Below, piece after piece: positions 48,816 through 58,987 of a stretch of DNA of 64,000 bases (within the stretch, counting starts at the first letter, position 1; every line of letters begins with the position of its first letter). This DNA is from Cenococcum geophilum 1.58 (lineage: Eukaryota; Ascomycota; Dothideomycetes; Gloniales; Gloniaceae): positions 1-64,000 of the forward strand of contig KV748229.1 of assembly GCA_001692895.1 (NCBI GenBank), written 5' to 3'. The notes beneath the pieces are model-generated. The model did no database searches, was not told the DNA's origin, and saw nothing but the letters and a program-made list of their open reading frames with translations. A program made the position numbers and the translations under genes.

Positions 48816-48979
48816 AGAACTTAATTGTACATGTAACTAAATGAAAAGCGTGGTGTCGTCTCTGTGGACCCTTGAAAGAGGGAACTGCTGCTCCTTAAAG
48901 CTTGGATGAATGTATTCGGAGCGGTTTCAGGCTTGCTGGAGCATCATCGAACACGTCTTCAACGAGCTCCAAGTAACAA

Positions 48980-50179
48980 TTGAACCATAGAATGGCTCCT
49001 CAGAGTAGAGGAGGTTCAGTCCCTACAGGATTTCAATCCAAGTCTACACCCAATCTCCCTACACTCCGATCACTCGAAATATCTTCTACAGTCCCATCTC
49101 GAGGTGAAATTCAGACTGCCGATGCCACCACGCCCAAGAATCCGCTCTCCCCGACTACGACTACCTCGCCCTCTGAGCCAGCCTCGGTTGAAGACAATCT
49201 CCCAGATGATAACCAAGACCTCTTTACACTTAACCCATCCTCAGGCTCCGACTCTTCGGATTCCGAGACAAATCCACCCTCAGCGCGTCCACTATATGCA
49301 TCACGCTCCCAGACACACCTCCCCGCCCATACGACGAGTACTCTCTTCCCACCATTTTATAATCGTCCTCCCACACCTCTTCCGCCCTCACCTTCTCTGA
49401 CCTCACTTCTACGCCCTTCTTTCAGCACACAAACCTCCCGGCCCACAACCCCAGACTCGTCCGACGTCGAGTTGCCAAACGGGATAGGCACAAACGGGAC
49501 GAACACGCCTACTTCAACTACGGCAAACCTTGCTAGCATAACCAAATCTGCATGGCATGCGCCCACGGTACCTCGAGCTTCGCCCAAAGTGCCGACATAT
49601 GAGTACTACGGGTTCGCACTCTACCTCGCGTCCAGCGCCGCATTCCTCATGTACATACTATGGGCATACCTGCCGTCGCCGTTCCTGCACCAGTTGGGCA
49701 TACACTATTATCCGAACAGGTGGTGGGCTCTTGCGGTGCCAGCATGGCTAGTGGTCACCGTATTGTATATCTATGTAGCACTGGCGAGCTACAATACGAA
49801 ATACCTGACGCTGCCGCTCAGCAGCTGCGAGAATTTAGTAGACGAGTGCGCCATGGTCGCCATTGTGGATCGGCGCACGGGTAAAATCGTGAGGAATCGC
49901 AACGCGGCGAGGGATAAAGACAGGGAGAGGGAACATGGGCAGGGGACGAAGAGCGTGAGGGGAAGTGTAGCAGCCAGTCGGAGCAATTCCCTTTCCATAT
50001 ATCAATTTGGAGCCACAGAGGAGGTCGAGTGGAGAAAGCTGTGGAATGAAGGTACAGATGCAGTCATGGATGTGCCTATTGGTGGAGTCTGTGAGATTCT
50101 GTATGGGGCTGGTAGGGAGAGAGAAGAATGGGAGGAAGACGGCTACTTGGACGATGGGTTTGAGAAAAGGTATGGGTGA
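48980..50179 (+). CDS. GPI19: GPI-GlcNAc transferase subunit P (PIG-P/Gpi19)
   Basis: One exon, 399 residues. The first 200 residues are Ser/Thr/Pro-rich and probably disordered. The PIG-P domain spans about 207-377: EYYGFALYLASS starts a first membrane helix (about 209-231), then LPSPFLHQLGI and YYPNRWWALAVPAW, then a second helix (about 249-270), ending ASYNT, and NLVDE at 285-289. A C-terminal segment with VPIGGVCEILYG closes the domain, after a low-complexity insert at about 300-335. In yeast and man this ER-membrane protein is a subunit of the complex that adds GlcNAc to phosphatidylinositol, the first step of GPI-anchor synthesis. A second in-frame ATG at 48,992 (residue 5) is equally plausible as the start. 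No RIP damage is seen. Confidence 0.93.
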   Translation: MNHRMAPQSRGGSVPTGFQSKSTPNLPTLRSLEISSTVPSRGEIQTADATTPKNPLSPTTTTSPSEPASVEDNLPDDNQDLFTLNPSSGSDSSDSETNPPSARPLYASRSQTHLPAHTTSTLFPPFYNRPPTPLPPSPSLTSLLRPSFSTQTSRPTTPDSSDVELPNGIGTNGTNTPTSTTANLASITKSAWHAPTVPRASPKVPTYEYYGFALYLASSAAFLMYILWAYLPSPFLHQLGIHYYPNRWWALAVPAWLVVTVLYIYVALASYNTKYLTLPLSSCENLVDECAMVAIVDRRTGKIVRNRNAARDKDREREHGQGTKSVRGSVAASRSNSLSIYQFGATEEVEWRKLWNEGTDAVMDVPIGGVCEILYGAGREREEWEEDGYLDDGFEKRYG

Positions 50180-50506
50180 ATATAGACCACAAGTCTATAT
50201 ATAATCGATCAATCTGTTATCGGCCATCTTCGCTGATTGCAGGGAAAAGCAGTGCTACAATAGCACCAGACTATTACGATCATCCCTGACCTACTGTGGT
50301 TTGCAGCAGGGAAACCAACGACCGTGCAGCATTAACCAAAGATGAATACGGCAAAACAAACCATTGTACGCTTGGACGGTTATTACCTGGCTCCATTATT
50401 GAAACAAGGTCACGCAAAAGCATTGTTTCAATACCAGCAGACGCAACTTTTGCAAAAAAAAATATATAAAAAATACAAAGCCAGGGTTGAAAACGTCAGG
50501 TGGCTA
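50180..50506. other. GPI19 3' region
   Basis: No gene is recognised. A frame beginning at 50,342 runs into the MITE and is not supported. A run of A residues at about 50,454-50,473 could serve in polyadenylation of GPI19. Confidence 0.5.
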
Positions 50507-50952
50507 GGGGCTCATTTACTAACTTTATTTCACCCACCTGGAATGAGCAGGTCAATATTTCTAGGTCGATCAAATATCCAACAGGTAAGAGCTGCTTGTT
50601 TACCCCACCTGTTCGATTTCTACCTGTTGGGCCGTCCTAGCAGCTGAAATTAATGTTCCACCTGGCCTGTTCGACGCCTTCACGTTTGCCGCGATTACAT
50701 AGCTAAAAGTAATATAGATTGCGCAATTTTGCCTACCTAGGCCATCGAACGGGTGGAATTTCACCTGCACCCTCTGGACGGCCTATGATCTTGATTGTAA
50801 TGGTTTTTCGAAGGATTGTACGCATCACGTGAGGCTCTACTCTGGCAAACGAACCGTTCTCGCACAAGCGCTTGCTAGTGGCGCTCACAATCCACCTGGC
50901 GGCATCGAAAAGGTGAACGCGAACAGGTGAAAAAAAATTAGTAAACGAGCCC
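50507..50952. mobile_element. MITE with ~28-bp TIRs and TA duplication
   Basis: The ends GGGGCTCATTTACTAACTTT and, on the other strand, GGGCTCGTTTACTAATTTTT form imperfect inverted repeats of about 28 bp, both continuing into TTTCACC. TA flanks the element at 50,505-50,506 and 50,953-50,954. At 446 bp it encodes no protein. Inside, CACCTG or CAGGTG and near matches occur about ten times in both orientations, often as ACCTGTTCGA. The TA duplication fits a non-autonomous Tc1/mariner-superfamily element. It lies 662 bp upstream of the acid phosphatase start. Confidence 0.88.
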
Positions 50953-50954
50953 TA

Positions 50955-51614
50955 AAGCCAAACATCTCTCAAGCTCCGGATGTGTTTCCATATCGCGTTT
51001 GAAGTGCTTCAGCGCTACTTAGACAAAGACTAGAGCAAGCATGTGAGGTGTTGCCGATTTTTAGGTATGCAGGCGCAAGGAATGCGTCCCGCAAGTGCAG
51101 GATCTAGTGGCTTTAGGGGAATTTTTGTCGAAACGCCAAGCTTTCACCCCGCCAGACTGCTATCGTCCCGACCCAGCAATCTTCCGTGGAGTTGCGCGCA
51201 CAAATTGTTAGTAACTCGACTACTAACACGCCGCTATGACTGCTAGCGCAAGGACATTGAGTGAATAAGTAAAACAGCTGACGGACCTCGGCATGTCGAA
51301 GCCTGCCAGCACTATTGTGATTGGATGTGATAACGGCGCCCTCCGAAAGCTTCTCTTTCCTCCACTCTGAGGGCTCCTACCTCGTATCCTATGGTTAAGT
51401 TCCCCACCTGCCTTTCACGGAGTCTATGCTTCCCTTTTCAATAGATAAACCGCTTGAACTCGTCCATCATCCTAGCCCTGCATTGCCCTATCTTCTATCC
51501 ACTTAATCCCCAGAGCGCATTTCCGCTTCATTCAATTAAGCTCTGGGAGCCTGACATTTCCAGCTATCATTAAGTCGTGCTCAATTATCAATTGGTAGGT
51601 GCTGGCAATTCGTC
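50955..51614. other. Intergenic region upstream of the acid phosphatase gene
   Basis: No gene is recognised; a 67-codon frame at 51,043-51,246 shows nothing supportive. The last 250 bp are pyrimidine-rich (CTTTCCTCCACTC, CCCACCTGCC), as often seen in fungal promoters. Confidence 0.5.
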
Positions 51615-53176
51615 ATGCATTTCACCACTCTACTCCCCGCGCTGGCTCTTCTCACCTCGACGGACGCCGCCGAAACCCTTCTTGGAGCATACATCTTCCA
51701 TCGCCATGGTGATCGAACTCCCAAATCGCTTCCTCCAACCAACTTAACCTCCCTGGGCTATTCCCAAGTCTATTCGTCCGGCCAATACTACCGCTCCCGA
51801 TATCTCACCAGCTCATCCAAGATCTATGGCTTGAACACCGACCTTGTCAAGCTGTCTTAGCTCTCTGTCACTGCACCCGTCGACAACGTGATTCAGAGTT
51901 CCGCTGCTGGCTTCCTGCAGGGTCTTTACCCACCTGTTGGTGAAAACGAGGGCGTTCAGATCCTTGCCAATGGCAGCGCCGTGCAGGCACCCATGAATGG
52001 ATTCCAAATAATTCCAGTAAACACAGTATCGACGGGAACAGGAAGTGAGGACAATGGCTGGTTACAGGATGCTTCAGGCTGCGAGAACGCCAAGTTGAGC
52101 TCCAATCGGTTTTTTACGAGCAGCGAGTATCAGAATTTGTTGGCTTCGGCTAAGGGATTCTACGAGCAATTGGTACCTGTGGTCAATGGCACGTTTGCAG
52201 CAAGCGATGTGACGTTCAAAAACGCTTATGTTGGTAAGTTGCCTATAAACTGCAGTTGACCTGAATTACCCCAATTAGTTCTTCTCTCACGTAGCATATC
52301 TTCTCACCATGTTTTACGTTCTTATACTAATCCCTTATAGTATACGATCTTATTAATGTTGCGGAGATCCATAACTCCAGCATCCCGTCCTCCAACATCC
52401 TTACCAATCCCACCCTCTTCCAAACTCGCACCCTCGCCGATGTCCACGAATGGGGCCTTGCATACAATGCGTCAGACAACATGCGCGCCGCCTTGTACAT
52501 GCAGCTCGCCGGCGAGATCCTCCAATACCTAAACAGCACAATCACCTCGGGCTCAAAAAGCTCCAGCGCAAACAAACTCGGTATCCAATTCGGCGCATAC
52601 GCAACCTTCTTCTCCTTCTTCGGCCTCGCAGACCTACCCGCCGCAAACCCCGACTTCATGGGCATCCCCGGCTACGCTAGCTCCATGGTGTTCGAGCTCT
52701 TCACCGACGCCGCGGTCCCCTCGGGCGGCTTCCCCGCCGTCAGCGACCTGCAAGTCCGCTTCCTCTTCCACAATGGCACGGCCTCGAACTCCAGCGAGCC
52801 AGTCGCGTACCCGCTTTTCGGAGGCAACGACACTGCGATCTCGTGGGCTGATTTCGCAAACGGTCTTGGTAAGTTCGCCATCGCCTCGACGCAGGACTGG
52901 TGCACCAAGTGCGGGAATACGACCGGCACGTGTGCGGCGTACGCGCCCGCTTCGCCTACCCCGACTCCCGCTTCTCAAAGCGGAAGTGGACATCATGGCA
53001 TTTCGGCTGCGGTTGGCGGAGTCATCGGTGCGATGGTGACGCTGGCTGTTATTCTGGGAGCGGCGGCAATAGCCATGCTGCTCAGTGGACTTAGGTTGGT
53101 CAGCAAGAAGAGGTTGGCAAGCCCGGGAAGCCCTGGCTCGGAGGCAATCGCGGCTGGGAAAGCATCAGGTGGATAG
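51615..53176 (+). pseudogene. Histidine acid phosphatase, membrane-anchored, with an in-frame stop
   Basis: Two exons, 51,615-52,233 and 52,341-53,176 (107-bp GT..AG intron), span 485 codons. Residues 1-19 look like a signal peptide. The catalytic FHRHGDRTP motif, with the phosphate-accepting His31, is at 28-36. Several N-glycosylation sequons follow. A Ser/Pro/Thr-rich linker and one membrane helix (about residues 425-455) end the protein, suggesting a secreted, membrane-tethered enzyme releasing phosphate. The position where many family members have the second catalytic HD reads QFGAYATFFSFF, so activity is uncertain even in an intact protein. Codon 82 is TAG (51,858-51,860) in LVKLS-LSVTAPVDN, where Gln (CAG) is expected; everything downstream is open. 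This is a C-to-T change in CpA context. It may be a true nonsense mutation, RIP leakage or a read error. An intron removing it is unlikely because it would delete conserved residues. Confidence 0.85.
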
Positions 53177-54103
53177 ATGAATGGTGCGGAGTGGCGATTT
53201 AGGGGGAGTGGCATAAAGCACCGGAATGGATATTGTGGCTGGTGAAGCGCAGATGAAGAGCGAAAGTTAATTTGAGCATTATGACACGGCGGGTGGATAT
53301 GTCGTTACGATACTGTACGAGTCTATGTATCTTATAGTCTTAATGAACTGGAGCTATTTTCACATGTAACACTTCAAAATCCTTGCACAAAACTTACTCG
53401 CTGCGAAACACACCCAGGAGCCATAATGGTCCTGATTTTGGACTCAAAGACATCGAAGCACGTTCTTATGGCAAGGGTAGATTGGCCCTTGAGTTATCTC
53501 CTAAATTATAGATCTAGCGGACTGACGAGTCGAGGTGCGTGGTTTTCGGGGCTGGCTTTGGATTGAGGTTCCCTGATACAGAAGTTTATGATTGGATACA
53601 CGAAGCGCAACGCCATCCAACTGAAGCTGACTTTGAAGGATTCAAGACTCGTGCGGAGTAGGCGGTATTCTTTCGAACAAGTAGTGGCATGAAATAAGCA
53701 TTATAGCACTAATACCATGGTGAATGCTACGAGATTTGATTGATGGGTAAGGGGCAATCGCTGGCAAGATAGAGTAGATAGCGGAAATAATGATTGATTC
53801 TTTCGCCGAGTCGAGTAGTCTTAATGCTGAAATGATAACAATATAGTCTGTTATAAAAGATTTTGATGCGTGAAATTCTTGCTACCTCGTGGACCTATTT
53901 TGGTGTTTGAAGCTATGTCGTGGCTTAGATATCAAACCTTTATTCATTCAGATTTTCCGACTGGTCAAGAAATACCCACAGCATTCTCTCGTTTAAGGTC
54001 GTCCAAATGATCCCACATATCTAAAACCTCAACATGGACGAGAGAAAGCCGTCCGTTCTGCAAGATTTTCCCCACAACATCAAATTCACTCACCTACCAT
54101 CTC
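53177..54103. other. Intergenic region between convergent genes
   Basis: It holds the 3' regions of the acid phosphatase (+) and RNase III (-) genes. No frame, repeat or RNA gene was recognised. Confidence 0.6.
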
Positions 54104-55327
54104 TTATTCTTCTTTTGGCTTCGGATAGGCCTCCAGCTTCTTCCTATGTGCATCCTCCAGTACGTCTTTACTTCTAACCAGTGCATCCGCCGCCGCCAGC
54201 GCTCCGGCTTGCACCTTATTCTGGCCTTCCCCGCTCCCTAGCCACTTATCCTGGTGACCCCAGCCTGTCAAATAACACCCTATCCAGAACTTCTGCTTTC
54301 CGGTCCCCCGCTCGATCTCCATATTTCGCTCCATGCGGTATTCGACCTTGACGCCTTTCGCCACGACCAGCCTCGCAATCTCCTGCTTCGCGTCCGCATG
54401 CACGATCGGCTTCCGAGCTCCAGACAGCAGTTTGGGCGCCCAGAGCTCCGTCAGCCACATTTCCGCCTTCTGGAATCCCGCGGCGGGATCGGAGAGGATA
54501 ATCGCCGCGACGTAGGCTTCGAAGACGTCGGCGAGGATCTTGGTCCATATCTTGCTCTTGTCCTCGGATCCTCCGTGGACAATGCGGTCGCCGAACCCGT
54601 ACGCTTGGGAATGTAACGCGAGCGTCTCGTTCTTGACGAGCGACTCGCGCAGCTGGGCTTGTTGTCCTGCTGTCAGGTGCGGGAAGCGGGAGTAGATCAG
54701 CCGTGTGGATATGATCTCGATGTAAGCGTCGCCTAGGAATTCGAGCCGCTCGTACGTCAGCGGCTCTTGGCCATCGCTGTTTGGGTGGGCTTTGGACTGG
54801 TGGCGGAATACGGCTTCTTCGAGGTAGGATTCGGTGATGGGAGGAAGAGCGGGGAGAGTGGTGGTCGGGTTGATGGGTTGAGACGCGCTGTAGGGAGGGA
54901 TGGTCACGTAAGGAACTTTTTCGAGAGCCTTGACGGCAAGGTCGGAAAGAACGAGTGAGACGGCGGTTGGGCGATGGTGGGAGAGCAATCTGTGCAGCTG
55001 TTTCGCGTGGTGGAGAACATCGCCGTCGGCTGGTGTGGAGACTGCGTCGCTGTCGACTATTTGTTCCAGAAGCTGTTTAAGTAAAGATTGGGGGTCTCTA
55101 GTATAAGCATGCGTAGCTACCGGCTTTAAAGAACGGTGTTCTGAAGAGTTATCCTTTCGTTGTACTTTCCCTTCTTTGCTGTATTGTGGATCATGAGCAT
55201 GACCGTCATGAGAAGCAGCGCTCCTGCTTCCATTATATTCATTATGCTTTTGCCTTTTTGAGGAAGGCCGTCCAGTTGCGCCAGAGCTCTGGCTGCCTCT
55301 CTTTTCTCTCATCGGTGCTGTTTTCAA
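54104..55327 (-). CDS. RNT1: Ribonuclease III (Rnt1/Pac1 type)
   Basis: One exon, 407 residues. A basic, low-complexity N-terminus (1-80) includes KRQKHNE and could hold a nuclear signal. The RNase III domain spans about 165-305, with the signature YERLEFLGDAYIE at 192-204 and DVFEAYVAAII at 267-277. The acidic metal ligands are all present (E193, E196, D200, D267 and E270). A double-stranded-RNA-binding domain follows at about 311-385 (AKQEIARL, then GQNKVQAGALAAADAL), with Asn in place of the first Lys of the usual KK. This class cleaves dsRNA stem-loops in pre-rRNA, snRNA and snoRNA precursors in the nucleus. It is head to head with mS33, 146 bp apart. A second ATG at codon 6 is possible. 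Mitochondrial RNase III-like ribosomal proteins are an alternative, but the intact active site and dsRBD favour the enzyme. Confidence 0.92.
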   Translation of the reverse strand: MKTAPMREKRGSQSSGATGRPSSKRQKHNEYNGSRSAASHDGHAHDPQYSKEGKVQRKDNSSEHRSLKPVATHAYTRDPQSLLKQLLEQIVDSDAVSTPADGDVLHHAKQLHRLLSHHRPTAVSLVLSDLAVKALEKVPYVTIPPYSASQPINPTTTLPALPPITESYLEEAVFRHQSKAHPNSDGQEPLTYERLEFLGDAYIEIISTRLIYSRFPHLTAGQQAQLRESLVKNETLALHSQAYGFGDRIVHGGSEDKSKIWTKILADVFEAYVAAIILSDPAAGFQKAEMWLTELWAPKLLSGARKPIVHADAKQEIARLVVAKGVKVEYRMERNMEIERGTGKQKFWIGCYLTGWGHQDKWLGSGEGQNKVQAGALAAADALVRSKDVLEDAHRKKLEAYPKPKEE

Positions 55328-55473
55328 AGGTATGAAGGAGCTACAATAGCGTGATGTTCCAGCAACAAATGGCGGGACTGTCGAAAATTAGCCGGCGCTA
55401 GCGGCTCGAGCCGAACTTCTTCATGAATCTCGATCCTCATAACGCTATTTCCTCTAGCTATCTCCCTATCACA
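55328..55473. promoter_or_regulatory. Divergent promoter between RNase III and mS33
   Basis: Only 146 bp separate the two start codons, so both genes must share or overlap their promoters. No clear TATA box is visible, which is usual for housekeeping genes. Confidence 0.55.
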
Positions 55474-56065
55474 ATGTCAGTCGCACGGTCTAGGGTGTTA
55501 GACCTTTTGAAGGTAATTGGCCCCGACCGTCTACCATTATTATGTGCTATTCTAACGATGCATCAAGGTCCAATGCCGCGTCTTTAACACGACCTTCAAC
55601 CCTGAGCGGCTCCGATTGGGAAATAAGGTCCTTCACCAACGCCTACGAGGCCCCTCTGTCGCAGCGTATTATCCACCGAGAGTTGGAACAGTTCAGGATC
55701 TACGGAAACTATATCCGGAATACGATGTTCCAGATGATGCGGAGGATGACTGGTTGGAGCATTTGCAGATGTTCGTATCCCATACACTCCGGCTCTTTGG
55801 CTAGGGATTTGCGGGATGATAGAGCATTTTTCCTATCCCCGACAAGAATTTGAGAGATGAGATTGAGGGGTGGTTTTGATAAAAGATTGTAGGGATAAGT
55901 CATGCTAACCCAAATGCTGCAGTGCTAAATCAAGAGGAAAAGGCCCACCCAAGAAAAAGAGGACAGCTGCAGGTAAGTCGCATTCTGGCATAATGAGGAA
56001 TGATACCGTGATTTTAACTTTTGCTCTACTTAGAATCGAAGAAGTTTGGTAAAAGGAAGTCCTGA
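55474..56065 (+). CDS. RSM27: Mitochondrial small-subunit ribosomal protein mS33 (Rsm27)
   Basis: Four exons: 55,474-55,512, 55,568-55,770, 55,923-55,972 and 56,034-56,065. The introns are 55, 152 and 61 bp, each GT..AG; intron 1 and intron 2 have CTAAC branch sites. They give 107 residues. Exon 1 encodes MSVARSRVLDLLK. Exon 2 has VQCRVFNTTFNPE and LRLGNKVLHQRLRGP..AAYYP, the hallmark of the family. Exons 3-4 give a basic tail, RGKGPPKKKRTAAESKKF. Without splicing, exon 2 runs to a false stop at 55,804 and loses the tail, so intron 2 is required by homology. The protein is part of the mitoribosome small-subunit head. It shares a promoter with RNase III and is tail to tail with the MFS gene (261 bp between stops). 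Confidence 0.92.
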
Positions 56066-56326
56066 TAGCATGGCTATCTGTAGCATATAATGTTGTATAT
56101 GTCATTGACGGCGTATGGGGTTTCAATTACTTTGGAATTAGCATGGCGGGTAGAAGATGGCATGGTAGGCGGGTTTTTTTTTTTGGTAAATAGATATTCC
56201 ACGTTCAAACACAAATCGAACGTCTGAGAGCTATCCCTTTTATGCATGTTCTATTACTTTCCCTTTTATTGCGTATATGCTTACATGGACATCCTAATCT
56301 TGTACATTTACTTTTCCGGCCCATGC
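56066..56326. other. Shared 3' intergenic region
   Basis: Spacer between the convergent mS33 and MFS genes, with T- and A-rich stretches (a run of T at 56,174-56,184) that could hold polyadenylation signals for both. No gene is seen. Confidence 0.5.
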
Positions 56327-57790
56327 CTACTTTTTCAGCCCTTGCCCAAGTTTCGATGTGCGAGTGGTTTGTGTACCCGGCGGTATCTTTAATCCTCCGA
56401 ATACAAGGCCGCACACCGCAACCATACCCGCACCGCCGACCGCATAAGCAACCTCTCTTCCGGCCCACCAATACAAAGAGCAAAAGATTAGGGGTCCAAG
56501 GGACCTTCCAATCTGGCCTGCATCATCATTATCAGTCAAGCCTCAATACATAACACAAAAAGAAGTAGTAGACATACCGAAGCTTCTATGATTTCCTAAC
56601 TTATTCCCCCTCTCACCCGCGCCAGCTTCAAAACTGCTCAAGCTATTCAGCCCTGTGACTACAGTAGCCGATGTGACCGCAAGCAACGCCGCAGCCGCAT
56701 ACAATCCCCCCTGTGTCTCGATTCTTGCCAGCAAAAAGAACCCTAAAGTGCAGCTGAGAACTCCTGTTTGGACCACTCTGAGGGGATGCATCCGTCTTGT
56801 CATAGTACCTTGTAGAATGGAAGCGACAAGGCCAATGAATCCAAGTAGCTTCCCAGACTGAGCACTTCCATAAGAGAACAGATCATATGTCATGAATGGG
56901 AGAGAGAATTCCATGCCGGAGAAGAAGAGGATGAACGCGAAATGCGTGAAATTGAGGAGCGTGTGGGAGTTGGTACGAACGCGAGAGTCAGCCGGCTTGT
57001 TTTTAGTCGGTGAGCCACTAGCGGCAGGATTCGTTGAGGCGACGAGCAAAGTCTCAGGGAGGTACATATAGAGGTAGATCGTCTCTGTAACGATTAAAAA
57101 CAGCGAAAATCCTGCGGCCGTGGCGAACGGATTGGCAGCCACAGTCGTAACATTTGATAGCGCAGCGCCCAAAGCCGGTCCGAATGTAAATGCGATGCTG
57201 AAACACACGCCCACAAGAGCCATTGTTGCCCCACGTTGAGTATCGTCACTGATATCTGTGGCAATCGCAAGAGCAAGCTGCACATTACCCTCGCTCAGCC
57301 CCCCTACCACCCTGCTGGCCAAGAAGGTGCGGAAGTCGGTCGCAGCAACCCATAGAGCTACTGAGAGAATGTTGCCTGCCATAGACCATAGTAATGCTGT
57401 CCTGCGGCCATACCTGTCTGAGAGTGTTCCAATGACCGGAGAAGCAATTGCTTGGAGAAACGAGAAGAGGGACCCCAGCGCTCCCCCGAGCAGGACAATG
57501 TCATAGCGGTCATTGATGGGGCGAGCAAAGGAATTCTTATAAGCATTTAAACCGTGAAGAATTCGACTTAAGACGGTATCCGAGCTGGCGCTTGATGTTT
57601 CATGATCGCGGTAGAATTCCAGGAGCTTCGGGAAGAGGGGCAGGATGAATGTGAAGGATATCTAATTATGTTAGAACGAAGGGCTTTACTATCCCGAAAG
57701 AAGCCATACTAGGTCAAGGAGAAGTGATATGAATAAGACTCGCAGAACATTCTTTCGCACAGCATCAGCGACCGGTATTGGGGAAACCAT
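56327..57790 (-). CDS. Major facilitator superfamily transporter
   Basis: Three exons on the minus strand: 57,790-57,710, 57,661-56,578 and 56,517-56,327. The introns are 48 and 60 bp, with GT..AG ends; intron 1 has TTCTAACAT before its acceptor. They give 451 residues with about 11-12 hydrophobic helices. The MFS motif A, GTLSDRYGRR, is at 105-114 in the loop after helix 2. A GGLSEGNVQLALAIATD stretch follows in helices 4-5. After the middle loop come MEFSLPFMTYD and, in the last exon, GPLIFCSLYWWAGREVAYAV. The arrangement is that of the fungal group related to yeast YCR023C and bacterial TetA-like drug:H+ antiporters. The substrate cannot be told. Exon 1 is short (27 codons) and is supported by the canonical donor and the continuous first helix. 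Confidence 0.88.
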
Positions 57791-57975
57791 CGCGTCGGTT
57801 ATGGCGTTTGAAATGGAGATGGGCAGAAGTTTTTAGACTGTGGACAGCTTTCAGCAACACAGCCCCCAGTAGAGTAAGCTTCTGTCAGCGCAACTCCATT
57901 GGAAAGGTTTTAGAGAGGCGGCGGGAAGCTTTCAAGGCAAGAAAGCAATAGGCGCTCACGAAAATAACTTGTAAC

Positions 57976-58281
57976 ATGACCACTTGTAGATGTGATCCTT
58001 TTGGCCTTCCCGCTTCCTGCCACAAAACTAGGGGCCCGGGCTCGAGGGGCTCAACTACTATGCCATCTCCGCTCTCCCCAGTGGAGGAGAAATGGCTTAA
58101 ACAGCACTTGCGCGGTGAATACTACTTCCTCCGCGCCCATAGACTGAGAATCTACAAGATTGAACACCACGAACAAGGCCGCCAGATTTTGCGTCAGCTA
58201 ATAATGAACGAAAACGAAGATGAATCACGGTGTCGCTCGGATTACAATCAATCACGTGCCCCATCACCAAAATCAAGATGA
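57976..58281 (+). CDS. Small hypothetical protein
   Basis: An open frame of 101 codons, divergent from the MFS gene. The first 28 residues are Cys/Gly-rich and unlike the rest. A second ATG at 58,060 (residue 29) would give 73 residues starting MPSPLSPVEEKWL, which reads more like a real protein: a helical, charged segment (EKWLKQHLRGEYYFLRAHRL, then IYKIEHHEQGRQILRQLIMN) and a short polar tail. No family is recognised. No signal peptide or membrane helix is present. The upstream 185 bp to the MFS start would act as a divergent promoter. Confidence 0.5.
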   Translation: MTTCRCDPFGLPASCHKTRGPGSRGSTTMPSPLSPVEEKWLKQHLRGEYYFLRAHRLRIYKIEHHEQGRQILRQLIMNENEDESRCRSDYNQSRAPSPKSR

Positions 58282-58987
58282 AGCTGTGCGATCGCATGCA
58301 ACCAAACCCATCAAATAAATGTAGTTATAGAGCCTGATCTACCCGGTGAAGTTATTATTATCTCCATGCGAAATATAAAGCCGGGCCTTCGCGATAAACG
58401 TCTGCATACTCAATTGCTTCAAAATATATGCCCCCATTACCTCATCTTCCTGCCAGATATCGTAGATGTTCCTTTGCATGTTCCTTTGCCTTCTTGATTA
58501 AGCTTGCGACCCGTTGGCGACCTTTAGAGGACGTCTAGTACGGGTAGATTTGGGTAATAGAGTCTTTAGTAGATTGTTAAGATCTCCGTTTCGCACAGCG
58601 TCGCGAGCTTAGTAAAAATACAACATGCAGTAACCTTCCCCCCTGTGTAACGGAAAACCCTGTGTTCCGGAACAAGTTAGAGGTACCTTGGCTTTTGAAT
58701 AACTTAGACCCTGCACACCTGTTATAATTATTATAGTGCTATAAGCAATATGCTATGCAGCGAGTGATTAACACTTAAGACAATTCTCACCTAAAGATTA
58801 CACAAGTATAGTTGTTTTGTCGCTTGATTCGCGCGGGATGTGCCCTGACGCCGCAACGAAATTTCTTTGGCACAATGCCGCCACGCTAATTCAAACTAAA
58901 AAATGCGTTCTTCGGAGCATGCGATATTTCAAATCACATTTCTAGGCTATCATCAATATCATACGTGGTGTAGGAGGCAAATCCGCC
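58282..58987. other. Intergenic region with a possible minus-strand relic
   Basis: On the minus strand from about 58,470 to the stop near 58,345, a frame of about 42 codons reads NIYDIWQEDEVMGAYIL and onward, which looks protein-like but has no start or upstream continuation. It may be a gene relic. Otherwise nothing is seen. Confidence 0.3.

Noticed and set aside
49357..49587. Minus-strand frame within GPI19
   Set aside because: Antisense to the Ser/Pro-rich N-terminus of GPI19.
51858..51860. TAG read as a recoded amino acid
   Set aside because: No recoding system for TAG is known in these fungi; a C-to-T nonsense change or read error is simpler.
52634..52996. Minus-strand frames across the phosphatase gene
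   Set aside because: Shadows of the GC-rich second exon, which has clear family features on the plus strand.
58345..58470. Protein-like minus-strand stretch starting NIYDIWQEDEV
   Set aside because: No start codon, upstream frame shifts into stops, no recognised family; kept only as a possible relic.
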